DNA of 64,000 bases from Strix aluco (GCF_031877795.1 NC_133932.1:80341937-80405936); one strand, 5' to 3'; numbered from the stretch's first letter, positions 38,801 to 50,210 are shown. A program made the numbers and translations. The notes: a model not told the origin generated them from the letters alone.

Positions 38801-40078
38801 GGTTTGGAGCAGGGCATAATAAAATGTGTACAAAAAAGATGCTGAGTTTTATCTCAAAATCCTCTCTACGTGTAAGAGATGATCTGTATCTCCCAGCACG
38901 CAGTCTGATGTGGCAAGGGCATGAGAGGCAAGAAACAGTATGGATCTGTAACATGCCTGTGTTTCCATGTTTCCACGTTTGTGTGAGGTATGTGTATGTC
39001 TAAGACCCTGTTTATGTAATATGGTAAGAACCACACAACAGTACATTTTATATCTCGTTCAGCCCCTGGCTGTTAATACCTTAGAATTGTGCTTCTTTAT
39101 AGTCTCATAAAAGCTTTGGAAGATGGGCCCTGTCTATCCTGGATTTCTTTTTTGGTTCCCTAAAATAACCGTGTTTTGATCCACTTTTTCCTACTCTAGC
39201 CTGACTCCATCTTGCTCATCCCAGCACAGCTGCCCACATCCAGGAAAGAGCAGTCCCTCTGCCCTTGTCCTTGTGAGTGCTCACACACAGTTTCACTGAA
39301 AATACTGTCTTGCCTACTGTCTCAAGGCTTAACATCAAATAGAAAACAAACCTCTTAATTTACTGCTTTACACACAGAGCAAAACAGAAAACACATTGTG
39401 CAGTAAACTTTCCGTTAGTCCCTATCTCTGAGAAAACCTGTTCCTGATATAAGGCAAGAAGACTCCATTTGGTTTTTACCCTCTGATAGATGGCTTCCAA
39501 ATCCAATGATTTCCATTAAAATGGACATTCTGAAACAGCACACCTTTGATCTTTAAAGTTAAAATATTAGCCTGTGATACAGCAAGTATATACACGTGCA
39601 CTTAATTCCCAGCATATGAATATTTGCACAGTATTCGTGGAAGCGGTTCTTTGCTACCTCATTTCCTTAGATACTAAAAAGAGTACCAATAGCTGCCACA
39701 GACCTTGCTATCTTTCCTCCTCTCCCCATACAGCAAGCAGGACGCTTATTTTTGCATGGAAATTAGAGCTGGAAGACAGTTTAGTCCATGACTCAGCTAA
39801 CAGTGGTTTGTTACTGATAGCATATTTACTGGGACTTTGTCCAGTATACTTATCGCATATTACCAACTACAGAGTAGAGCTTACTGTCTTTCTTGGAATA
39901 CATATCATTCCTACAAAGTTGTTTCTGATATTCTGCCTACAATATCCTTTACCTATATTCATCACAATGCTTTAATCATAATCTCTTGCACAAGCCAAAA
40001 TAATCTTTTTCTCCTCAGGCTCACATCTTGCAATACACACAGCTCCCCATATGTTCCAGTTAAATAACACTTACTTAC
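35816..40078. other. Non-coding DNA, presumed CLDN10 intron 1
   Basis: No exon or clear repeat recognised. It lies directly 3' of the CLDN10 exon 1a splice donor on the minus strand and is therefore the beginning of intron 1. Short AT-rich runs such as AATAATAATAAC near 38456-38468 are present. Confidence 0.6.
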
Positions 40079-40292
40079 CTTCTACTTTGAAGATAGTAAG
40101 GTGAGGTCTGCAGTGAAAAGCACCCAGTGCATTGCCGGCACAGTTCATCCAAAGACCCTGGAAAACCCACGTTGCAGTGATAACAGATGATGCTCGACTA
40201 GTGACTTTCCACTCATTTGATGCAGTAGCAGCAATAGCAGCTCCCAGCCCACAGAAACAAAATATGAAAGCTATAATCTGTATTCCTAGCAT
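40079..40292 (-). CDS. CLDN10: Claudin-10 first coding exon, isoform a type (exon 1a)
   Basis: Claudins are four-pass tight-junction proteins that form paracellular barriers or ion pores; claudin-10a makes an anion-selective pore, best known from kidney. This exon encodes 71 residues plus one base of the next codon. Residues 4-24 form the first membrane segment. The first extracellular loop follows, with the family signature W28, G46-L47-W48, C51 and C61, and basic residues K29, R33 and R62 of the kind tied to anion selectivity. The stretch NEWKVT..RASSVITATWV and the block GLWMNCAGNALG match claudin-10a, not 10b. The exon ends at 40079, directly before a consensus donor (GTAAGTAAG on the minus strand); the frame would stop at 40071 if unspliced. 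An in-frame TAA at 40316-40314 supports the chosen ATG. Exon 1b and exons 2-5 were not recognised in the window, so the gene is partial here. Confidence 0.95.
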
Positions 40293-40400
40293 GTTTCTCT
40301 GTAACCCAGGGACTTAGTAATGCCACTGTGTGGAGAGAAAAGTACTTTAGTCATGTGAGTAAGCAAAAAGGCATAACATAAGCAAATTATACTTGAACAA
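40293..40400 (-). promoter_or_regulatory. CLDN10: Candidate CLDN10 exon 1a 5' UTR and TATA-type promoter
   Basis: On the minus strand a TATAAT box lies at 40391-40386, about 95 nt before the ATG, so a start site near 40360 is plausible. Between the two there is an upstream ATG at 40354-40352 that opens a 22-codon frame ending at 40288-40286, overlapping the main start. A pyrimidine-rich tract ending in CACAG at about 40326 looks like a 3' splice site. No CpG island is present, as expected for a tissue-restricted promoter. All of this is read by eye; no transcript evidence is available. Confidence 0.4.
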
Positions 40401-42085
40401 GTTCAGTAACACTTGCTACAGAAAGTTAATGTGGCTGAAAGAAATTGTCATGCTTGAGTGATTTAAGAAAGGCCCTAGGCATTACAAATGTTGAGAAAGA
40501 AAGTCAAGGTAGAACTTTATGGGAGCTAATTACTAGTACTTACTTACTAATTTCTAATTGTTAAAATTAATTAAAATGTTTTCGTATTTTTTTCAATTAA
40601 GGTATGCCAGTTAATGCTTAATTTTTAGTTAATTGGAAACTTACAACCATTGCATCTAGCAAAATAAGGTCAGAGTCCAAACTGTACAGCGCTATTTAAC
40701 AGATTACCATAACATTTTAGAAGGATCACACAACACTTGAAAAATAAATTTTAAAAAGGCTGTAAAATTAATTCAACCATAACTAGCCACCATACAAGCA
40801 GCTCTAAACCAGTAGCATCTTGGAGGTGGTGTCTGTGGATGTATTTGTAGAATAGCAAATCTAGAGAAATAACAGAAACAGCAAGTGGTCCCTAAGCAGT
40901 GATGCAGCTGCAGTAGTCAGCAGAATGAACCTTGTGTAGCCCCCATTGAGACTTCTTCTTTGGTCAGTGTAGAAAATTTACTGCTTCTTATGGTATGTTG
41001 GCTCTGCACAATGAACATAGCGCAGAAACATCTGTCCCACCACTGACTGAGCTCCTGCAACCTCATGCCATGAAAAATCCTCAAAGAATATCACTGATTT
41101 AATAAAATGTCATATTTAAAGTAGCAGGCACAGACAGCACCACATTGAAACAGCTATTCTACTTCCAGATCCTGAATCATCATCATTACTGGTGTGGGAC
41201 CTACACACGGTTTTGCAGACATGTGTGGTCTTCACTCTTTTAAGATGCCAACTTCCAGCTTTATTCATGCTTCTCCTCATTCTCTGGTCCTTTTGGCCTC
41301 CTCTCTGAAGAAGGACCATGCGTCTTTTCTCTTTTGTGTTACCATATGCCACTCGGTGACATGAGATCACCCCCCTGGATACTGAGCATACACCATCACT
41401 TTTGACAATGAGAGTGGTCTATTTTTTTTCCCTTTGGGTGTATCTAGTGTTGCTTCTCCATTACAGCTGTGATAAACACCACACTGAACTTTGGCATCAG
41501 AGTTTTTCTGCAGACATTTCAGAGCTCAAGGAGGGGTAATCAAGGATGCTAAACTATCATTGACATTCCACGTAAAGAGCAAGAGGAGTTTTACTGAGCC
41601 TGTCCTGTTGAACCATCACCTGATACTTCCACTTCAAACAGCCTTTGGCTCAGTGTTGAGAAGTAGGACCCAAAAGTATGATTATACAGACCAGAGAATT
41701 ACACTACAAGAAATAACTTCTTTTCAGAGTAATTAATAGGCTCACATCCCACACACTAAGGGCAAATAGAAAGCTTTTTATTAACATAGCCAGTTTGAGA
41801 GACATGGAAATTGTTTTTGCTACAGACCAATCCTGTAATGTAGCAGGTTGGTTTAGTGATGAGGACAGTATTACACAGACAGGAAGCAATTTTTCCTTGC
41901 TGTCAAATAATGCAGTAACATATTTTTCTTATGCCAAGGGTCAAACTCCATGTAATCCTTCATTCACCTTTTCACAAAATTTGAAAGGGTATAGAGGAGA
42001 ATACAGAAATGGGTCCATCTTTGAAGCATATTCCTGAGAGCTAATATTATTTTTTTGTTCTACCTCTGTTATAAAAAATGGAGGG

Positions 42086-42124
42086 GTTTTTTGATTGTTT
42101 TTTTTTGTTTGTTTGTTCGTTTGT
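42086..42124. repeat. T-rich (TTTG)n simple repeat
   Basis: A T-run passes into TTTG units with one TTCG variant. It is a short, ordinary simple-sequence tract. Confidence 0.8.
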
Positions 42125-43202
42125 CAAAGGCTGTGTTAGTTCACAGAGGAGATTGAGAAGAGATGTCATTAGGTACCTTTTATTTTTTTAAATCAGCCCA
42201 GTGACAGTGATGTTGGCTGAGTGCTCAGGGAAGCTCAAAAACATGTTTTACATCTGATGCTAAATTCAGGCCTTGTTCTGGACTTTCTCTGAGTGTTCTC
42301 CTCACTGATCCAGAAAAAAACTGAGGAGCTGCTCATTTGGGCTGCAAAAGCAAAGGTGACTAGATGCAAACACTGTCCCATCCCTCCCTTCTCTGTTTTT
42401 TTCACTCTGCATAGCAGTGTGCCTTATCAACATAGCCTGTGAGGAGCTACCCAGGTTCAGCAGGACAGGACTACCTGGTTGCTTCTTAGTGACCTGGGCC
42501 AAGAGGCAGCAGTGCCTCCTCGGTAAGATCTTGTTCTTTTAAACCAGTATCATGCTAGGAAGGGTCTTCACATTTGTCTTTCTAGATAAACTGCAATACA
42601 AATGCCTAAGCCATTTCCCCTTCTCATTCTTAGATGATGGTATATATACAGAGGTCCCATCCAGTACACATTTACTCGTGAGTGTCATACTCCCGGGACA
42701 CTGAAAGCCACTTTAGTGGAAAGTGCCTGTAGCCACCACTTGAACTGTAGTCTACACTTTTAGGGCTTAAGGAGGACTTAGTGGTTTCTTGGCCTTTATC
42801 CCGATTCTCCTCTAGTGCATGACTTTGTGGAATTCATGGTTACAAGCACTTCACCCTGCATTGTTTCTAGGCAGTTACTGTGTGAGTGATGAATAAATTA
42901 AACAGATACTTAAGTGATAAGAAAGAAGTAAGCAGTCCTGTTTACAACCCTCATTTCTTCTATAAACTGTCAGGAAGTAAGTTAATCAGTCATTTAAGAA
43001 GTTCAAGGCAAAGTTGAAAGTTAACCTGTTAATGGCATTTTCCATTATATCAAAACTTCTTTTTTCTGTTACTGAACAGTCAAAAGTTGGGAAACAGCTG
43101 GGAGCTTAAGGAGTGTTTAAATACAGAGCTGGAAAAGGGAAGACATTGCTACAGGCCTTTGTTGAACCATATTTCCCAAAACTCCACAAATACACTAGTT
43201 GA

Positions 43203-43210
43203 TCACGTGA
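43203..43210. promoter_or_regulatory. Palindromic E-box TCACGTGA
   Basis: The 8-bp palindrome contains CACGTG, the core bound by USF/MITF/TFEB-type bHLH-zip factors, and runs into a TGACGT half-site immediately to the right. It sits about 2.9 kb upstream of the CLDN10 exon 1a ATG. Such sites occur by chance about once per 65 kb, so function is not implied. Confidence 0.25.
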
Positions 43211-43816
43211 CGTATTGCTGGCTCTGTTAATTGAACACTGTGTCAGTAACATGTAATATTTTTATCGCTATTGATATTCTCTTTTTAAATCAATCCAATG
43301 TCAGTTTTTAAACACAGCTGACGCCTTTGCAGCAAGGCAAGAATGTTTATACATGTAAGCTGTAGCCTCCAGTACGCGATTTCTACTTCAGCCTATGTTA
43401 ATTATTGTAACCTACTAGCTAGAAGAATTCCCAAGGCTGATATGTTAGCTGGTACATATCTGACTGCTGACAATATACATTTCCCTCATGAAGACATACA
43501 CACTTAGCTAAACTGAGTTAGTTGTGAGGAAAGTTATGGTGAAATGAAAAAAAAGAACTAAGTGCAAATCAATCCTGATGGTATCTGGATAAGAAAAGGA
43601 GAGCTCTGCAAAGGAGGTAGCTAAGGTAGACAATGTGCCAGATAAATAAGTAGTAATGCCAAAGATATCCCTCTGCAGAGTGGGTGGACAATGCACATTG
43701 ATCCTGAGCACAGTGGAGAAAGTTATGAGAGGCCTAAACAACCATGAAGAAGATGGATGAGCAGTGAAATTAGAAGTTACAGAGACTGAATAAGTGACCC
43801 AAGTGTCCTGATCCAA

Positions 43817-44509
43817 TGTCGGGGGAGGTTTTGATACGATCCCAAGAGCAAGATTTGAGACACAAACGAGGTCAAATGCCATATACCCAAAACAGGTTTT
43901 TATTATTAAAAAGGTGAAGAGGGGTAGCGATAGGACAGAATGGAAGGAAAAGACAGAAATAAAGCAAGGATGTGGGATAGGGCTGCAAGAATAGTCACCA
44001 CCGTGGATCCAGCGGTGTCCCGTTGGTCCTCAGTCTTCAGTTCTTCGGTGGTGGGTGCACACGGATCTGGCTTCGATGGTGGATGCACACTGAGCAAAAT
44101 TTTCTGCTGCCTTTTTAAGTTCATCGAATCCGCTGATTAGCATATCTGCTCACCTTTAGGTTTTTTTTTCTCTGGCCCAACAGGTTTTGTTGCATCTGGC
44201 TTCAGGGCAGGAACGTTTGCCTCTTGTCAGTTCATTATCAATGCATGCATGGGGTCTGGCCTACACAATAGAGCCACAAAAGTCTACAGAATGGGGCCAG
44301 CTCAGCACACCTCTGCCCCTTTGAGGCTTGTCTAAAGAGTCCGGACAATGCAGCCACAAAGAAGTGGGGGGGGTGCATCCTTCAATACACTCCCGCTTCT
44401 CTGGGCGACATCCCCCAGACCAATCCACAGGCCGCAGCAGCTTCTCTTGGAGGTTTGCACAGACATAAGCAAGCTTTGAGACAGTCATAGGACATTTCAG
44501 TCTCTCACA
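43817..44509 (-). mobile_element. Solo LTR of an endogenous retrovirus, minus strand
   Basis: This 693-bp block has all the marks of a complete LTR on the minus strand. It begins TGTGAGAG (44509) and ends CCCCGACA (43817), so it has TGT...ACA termini. It is flanked by the 4-bp target duplication CCAA at 43813-43816 and 44510-44513. A TATA-like TTAAAAA motif lies at about 44117-44111 and an AATAAA poly(A) signal at 43904-43899, giving the U3-R-U5 order with a short U5. No internal gag, pol or env sequence is present, so the provirus was reduced by recombination between its LTRs. The 4-bp duplication is typical of ERV1/gammaretrovirus-like integration. A 72-codon open frame within U3/R is not expected to be coding. 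It points in the same direction as CLDN10, about 3.5 kb upstream of exon 1a. Confidence 0.9.
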
Positions 44510-44513
44510 CCAA

Positions 44514-46179
44514 GTCTTCTGGAGAAGTTAAAGAAGTAAAAGCATTGTGCAAAGTAGTGACGATATCAAAAAGCCTGGATACATCGCTACTCAACACAGG
44601 CAAAAGCTAAGCTGTATGACAGTATGGCTGGGCAAATAACACAAACTCAAAAAGGGTTCTTGAGAACTGGCAGTGATGAGATGGTGTTGAAAGTAGGAAG
44701 GGTGCCAAATCCTGCTGTCTCTTCCAGATCCATGCACTCTAGAAACTGGGTAAACATGGTAGCAGGAAAAGGCTGAAGGGTCACCTCCTAGAGAGGAATT
44801 TCAAGAAGCAATTAAATCACTGGAAATGGGAAAGCTGAGGGAAAAGAGAATTTCACACTTTTCTATAGCAAAAGGACAACATCAGGTTATAGTGGTATGA
44901 AGCAGTTACGGTTTGAGACGTTTGCTGCTCACCTTGTTACTCACAAAGAGCTGGCTGACATACACAGCTAGTGAAGATACTGTCAGAGTCTTATGCTCCT
45001 TCCAAATTTGTTGCTTTTTATTGAGTACTGCAGTCACAATACAATAATATTATTATAATATTAATGTTACATATTATAGTATAATCCTATTATTAATAGT
45101 ACAGTTGTTATATTGCTGTAGAACAGAAAGAAAAATTTCATATGCTGATCACTAGGAGAATTGCTATGAGAATATATGGATACAGCAGGTAACCCAGTTC
45201 AGGATTTACACTAACTTCATACAAGCTAGGTATGTGGGTGTTTAAGAGTATACATATATGTATGTATTTAATATCTATATAGATACAAGCTATGCTTTAT
45301 TACATTTTTAAGCATTTATGTTAGTTGCTTAATGGGCAAACTTTTTATTCATGTACATTATTTACATGAGCAGTTTTTGATTATTTGTCTAAGAATGGGT
45401 GGGATTTTGAACAATTGGTTCAAATCAGTGTTTGGTGGGAGAATAAAAACACACAGGTTAACCTTGTTTTTTTCATCATGTTCCTTTGGACATTAAGGAT
45501 AAAAGATGGATTTGAAATTGATATTTCTGAGTGATCTAGCATTAGACTCCTTAGTTTATGCTGTTGACACTGGACACTAGCAAACATATTTGGATTAAAG
45601 ACATTTGTTATCATTAATCGCACCATTATTGTAAGCACATTCTGCCTTGACTTGCAATAAGTGGCAGGAAGCCAGAATGGTTGTATCTACATAAAACTAC
45701 AAAATGCAAAGCACTAAAATGCAGTGAAGTTGAAATGGTAGGACAAGTCATATGTTTGATCAGTGCTGAAAGCCAAGGTGAAATTGAAGGTCATTGTAGT
45801 TTGCTGAGAACTTCTGAACAGACACTGATGAAGTGATGGGCTCAATAAAGACATCATGTTTTTATAGAACAAACTCATCAAAACCAGCCACTATTAGAAT
45901 TAACCTGTACTACAGTATACTAATAGCATTACTGGAAGCAGTAATATTAGACATGAACAAGCCCCAGGGTGCCGTAGACAGAAGAGTTCAATGCTTTGAA
46001 ATTATTGCAACACAGATGAAGAAGGAATGAGGCTGGGAAACAGGGAAAGAGGGTAGTACCAAATATTGTGATGTGCTACAGATAAACGCTGAAGAAAAAC
46101 ACCACAATGCTGAAAAAAAGCATTAGTCTGCCATCCAAGTGAACTCAACCTTGAGAAAACCCATGTATGGGCCTTGAGT
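44514..46179. other. Non-coding DNA with an AT-rich tract
   Basis: No gene recognised. The segment 45036-45115 is almost pure A/T with ATTATAATATT-type words, and 45250-45290 has TATG/TATA runs. The rest is ordinary AT-rich DNA. Confidence 0.55.
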
Positions 46180-47560
46180 GCATCCTCCCCTCCTGGAGGT
46201 TTGGCTGCAGGGACTGGTGGCCAGCTTACAAACAGTGCAGCTGAGGGCGGCCCCCTTCCTGCTGGAGACATGGGGAGAGGCTCCCAGCCATCGCGGTGCT
46301 GCGGGAGGCTGCGGCAGGTGTCCCTCTCTGCCCTGTGGGATTTGCTTTTAAGCTGAAGCTCCAGAGCTTTGCTCTTGCTAGAGCTACAGCGCCCGCTGCC
46401 TGGCCTGCGCTGGGCCATGGGCCACTGATCCGGAGCCGGACCCTGACCCTCACCTGCCGACTTGACTTCCCAGCTTGACCTTGGACCTGCCTCATCGCCA
46501 CGGACCTGCCTGGTGATCACTGGACTGTGTCTGACCCTGGTCGCTGTCACCATGCACTGCCACTCCCCGGGCTGCCCTGCTCCCTGGCTGGGGCAGTGGG
46601 ACAGGCCCTGGCCGGTGAGGCCCTGCCCTGCCGCCCTTGTGGGGAGCCCCCGCTGCCCCACAGCCAGCTCGGGCCACCCTGAGATCTGTGCTGAGCGCCA
46701 TGGGGCCCGGCCCCTGCCAATCCTCCCCAGCTGAGAGCTTCAGGTGTGCCCCGAGGCTCCCCACAGCACCCACTCTTAACACAGGCCCAAGCCCTCTGCG
46801 ACCCCTGGCTCGGCCCTGGGTCCCAACCTCCTCAGTGGCACCTGAAACCATCCACCCAGCACCGAATTCCCCTGGGGCAACCCCAAGTCCTCCCATGCCC
46901 CCAGAGCTCTTCAGGGATGGCCTGACTCCCCTGCCTCTCTGTCTGCCCTGGGCCCTGTAATGACTCCCCAGCAATATCAGCCCAGGCCCACTGGCCGCTG
47001 GGGCTAGATCTATCACCCACCCCACCCCGAGCCAGGGAGCTGCACGGGCCCTGGAAATAGCTACATGGCGACTCCTGACACGGCTTGGGACCCATCAGAC
47101 ATCTCCCAGGCCACCCCACGGCCACAGTGTCTCACACTCAGCACCTCTGACCCCAGGGCTATGCGAGGGGTGAGGACACCCATTGTTGAGGGGGCGGCCA
47201 TAGCCAGGACCCACCCTGTCCCATGGGAGCTGCCTTGAAGTCAAGATGTTGGTGCTGGATCCCTAGCAGAGCCACAGACCCTGCTGAGGTGCTGCCCAGC
47301 CTGCGTCTGGCCGTGGGCCCCGCTGATCCTGACCCACAATCCCCACACCCGTGGGCCAACACCTGAGCCTGGCCTAAGTCCATCCCCATCCCCAGGGAGG
47401 TGCCTGATGCCCAGGGCTGGGGCTGCTCTGGTGCCCCTGACTGCCCTGTTCCTGGTTGGGGGTGGGATGGGCCCTGCCTGCCAGGTCCTGCCCCAACACC
47501 CCCAGGGAGCCATGCCCTCAGAAGCCATTGTCCAGATGTCTGGGCATTAACAGCAGAAAC
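46180..47560. repeat. GC-rich, internally duplicated block of unknown family
   Basis: Composition jumps from AT-rich to strongly GC-rich for about 1.4 kb and returns abruptly to AT-rich. The content is rich in CCCTG, CCAGG and GGCCC words and has many CpGs in its left half. Two parts resemble each other at a spacing of about 870-900 bp: 46405-46640 and 47305-47520, most clearly a TGCCCTG.TCC.TGG.TGGGG block at about 46574 and 47443 with roughly 75% matching positions by eye. Several open frames (up to 219 codons, both strands) are explained by the scarcity of A/T-rich stop codons. A retroelement LTR/leader, an old satellite or a decayed CpG-rich exon cluster are alternatives. I saw no target duplication or recognisable protein. 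Confidence 0.5.
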
Positions 47561-49624
47561 CAAGGTAGAACTGAGGAATCAGAAATCCTGTCTATGCATG
47601 GTTCACGTTATCTGGTTGTGTTAGCAGTTTTGAATGAGTATATTTACAAGTACATGAAAATAACCCTTCCCGAGTACTGCACCGTGTTATTATGGACACA
47701 GGGATAAAAAACTTAACATGAAGAATATACCTGAAATAATATTGTAAATTTTGAAGATAAGGTCCAACTGTGTCAAAGTAATCAAAATTGCATAAAATAT
47801 TGTGACATAAAATAATGATGTTATAAAAATTAATAATGAAAATGAGCTACTGAATGACTTTCCTAATACTATGCTTTGCAGATCAGAAAAGGTTTTCGTG
47901 CCTTCACAATATTCCACATCATAATACACCTCTTTAAAATTACAACACATAATCAGATTGCAAAACTCTCTCCACACCTCTTTAGCCTGTTTCATCAGGA
48001 GTGTGTCAAACACATGTTTTTGCCTCTATCAGCCTTCCATGGTACAGCCCTCTAGGAGGCTATCGCTTTGCATGGGAATTAGACAAGAACAAAAAAAGTG
48101 TTGTTGCCTTCCTGCACCAATTAACCTCCCCAACTCCTTCAAGAAGGTGCCTCCACTCAGCCCACTTCCCATTCTGATGTGGTGGGGAACCAACACCTCC
48201 TCTGAACTACTACATTTGTTGGGCATCTGCCAGTGTGCAGCTCTAATGACTTTTGCTATGCTGCTAATCATTCTTTCCCTAAAGGCAGCAGAAACATATC
48301 TGCTCATAAGCATTCATATGTACCCATCTTAAATAACTGAGATACTGAGGATGATACGCAAGTTCCTTTGAGCAATGCCAACCTCTCTTGCTCACATAGG
48401 CCCTTTAGCACCACCTTGTCTACTGAAAAAGGCTAGGTGATTGCCCCTAAACGTGATGCACAAAACACAGAACTATGCCTACACATCCAGGCATCAATTC
48501 CTGTGACCTGCTCATAAGATCCTGAAAGCAGGATTTGGTAGAGTTTATTACTTTTATGTCACTGAGAAATCATCTTCAATGGGGCCATTAACACATTTGC
48601 TTGTCACCACTGACACCAAATCCATGATATGCCAGATACACCTCTTCATCACTTTAACCAAGGTCTAATATCAGGATCTGGATAGGTTCTTCTTGCAAAT
48701 TCTTTGGATTTCTTCTGGGAGCAGCCCAAAGTGTTCCATTCTTGCTCCAGCTGTGTTTGCCTCAGACCATTTCCTCTAGAACAGGAAAGGAATTTGGGAT
48801 TATATATCTCCTTTTCATTCATGAACCTTAGCAGTACTGCTTACCCTGCCAGAAAGCCCAAAGCTAGTGTTTCATATAACACATATGAATTAGCTTTCAG
48901 ATCTGGTTGGTCTCCAGTCTTCCCCTCAAAGGGAAGCTTATTTCAGTGTTCAAGAAATACTCCACCTCTTCAGTTTTCAGGTAGAAATGCATTAGACCGA
49001 GCCATGATTGAGAGCAACTGACACTGCCCAGAGCCCAAGTTTGTAAACTGAACAAAGCCAGTATTGTCCTGATAGCCTTCCTGAATGTCTCAGCCCACTG
49101 AGCCAACGGCACCAAGCTTGCCAGGAGCAGTGAGATGACTACATAGATTTGTCTCACACCTCCAAATGGACCAGGTGGAGAGCATATGTGAGGAGCTAAA
49201 GGTGTGGCACAGCTCTTTGTTTGCTAGTTTACCACCTAACTGGATTTAGGCCCAGCAGCTACAGCCCTTTTCTTAAATCCAGCCTTGCTGCTAATTAAAA
49301 ACATACCCAAGCAGTCCATCACCCATGACTCACACATCTGACTGAAAACTGCTAACCACATTAATGTCTTCCAAAACTGTCAGGAGCCAGTAAAGCATGA
49401 TCACAGCCCTCCATGGGCTGAGCCCAGTTTCACCTGTCTTGTAACAACCAGCAGATGAATGCAGGCAGTACTGAGAGTAGTTAGGAAGTTTGGTTCAGTG
49501 GGATTTGGGCTCTTCTCAGCTCTCTGTTCACAGCAGGGCAAGCATTGAACAGGAGGGGAAATGCAATGCTGCAGCTTGCTCATCACTCTCTAGCTGCCTC
49601 TTGTACAAACTACTGGTTCTTGAT
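47561..49624. other. Non-coding DNA, no gene seen
   Basis: No exon or clear repeat recognised. The plus-strand frame of 124 codons at 47958-48332 and the overlapping minus-strand frames have no domain that I know. Confidence 0.5.
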
Positions 49625-50210
49625 ATTGCAGCACCTTAAGGCAAGAAGGAACCCTTAAAATCTTTTCATCTTTCTGTATGTCACAACATGGATTAGATTT
49701 CAACAATTTCCCCTTTTCACTGAGGCTAGTCTGACTAAAGCCTATCTTTGCAGAAGGCATTCTGATTTAATGGATGAGCAGTTTGTTCAATATCTTAAAT
49801 GCATCTTCATCATTCAGTGTCTCTTCTTTTGCTTTATTAAACAGACTTTTAATATTGGCTATTCTGGAAATGGACCAGGTTGGACGAGATTATTTTCTGA
49901 GTTGCCTTCCAACCTAGGGTGTTCTATGACATAATATTATACTGGAGTCAGTGTATAATTGACCCTCAATTATGGCTTTCATAAACTAAACATATTAAGC
50001 TCTTTCAGTCTCTTCAGTTAAGTATTTTCCTGAGATTCCAGATACTTTCTGGGGCTTTTTTCTGCATCTTTTCCAATTTTTCAGTGTTCTTGTCAAATTA
50101 TGGGCACCAAAATGGAAAGTTATAGTCTGGTATTGCCTGTTCCAGTGCCAACTCTATTTTTTTATCCAAAATAATCTGATTAATTTTATTTTCCACAGTA
50201 CTGCATTGGA
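49625..50210 (-). mobile_element. Ancient CR1/L3-like LINE fragment, minus strand, interrupted
   Basis: Reading along the plus strand, the segment follows the reverse complement of an old CR1 3' half in the right order. First comes 'aagaaggaacccttaaaatc' with a nearby 'tgtatgtcacaacatgga', then 'tctgactaaagcctatcttt', then 'cataaactaaacatattaag' with 'ctctttcagtctcttcag', then 'catcttttccaatttttcag' and 'attatgggcaccaaaatgga'. No open frame survives. A younger CR1 tail in the opposite orientation sits inside it at 49871-49929. Identification is by order of remembered motifs, so the edges are approximate. Confidence 0.7.
49871..49929 (+). mobile_element. CR1 3'-end fragment nested in an older CR1
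   Basis: The plus strand reads like a CR1 3' terminus: a 'ggttggacgagatta' segment, then 'ttgccttccaacctagg', then 'gttctatga'. Only the last 60 bp of the element are present, a severe 5' truncation. It splits the older minus-strand CR1, so it must be the later insertion, if the identification of the older element is right. Confidence 0.7.

Larger units (their letters stand above)
40401..43812. other. Non-coding DNA upstream of CLDN10 exon 1a
   Basis: No exon recognised. A sequence close to the HNF1 consensus (GTTAATGCTTAAT, 11 of 13 positions) lies at 40610-40622, roughly 320 bp upstream of the ATG. A T-rich (TTTG)n tract is at 42086-42124. A palindromic E-box is listed separately. The remaining open frames are short and unrecognised. 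Confidence 0.5.

Noticed and set aside
1..40070. Search for CLDN10 exon 1b and exons 2-5
   Set aside because: No minus-strand frame resembles the 1b N-terminus or the shared YIQACRG exon. Short exons without an ATG could be missed by eye, so this is absence of recognition, not proof.
43906..44124. 72-codon minus-strand frame in the LTR
   Set aside because: It lies in the U3/R part of a solo LTR, where no structural protein is expected.
46002..47563. Several frames of 90-219 codons on both strands
   Set aside because: High GC content lowers stop frequency; frames overlap on opposite strands, and none shows a domain, a splice pattern or codon-like structure.
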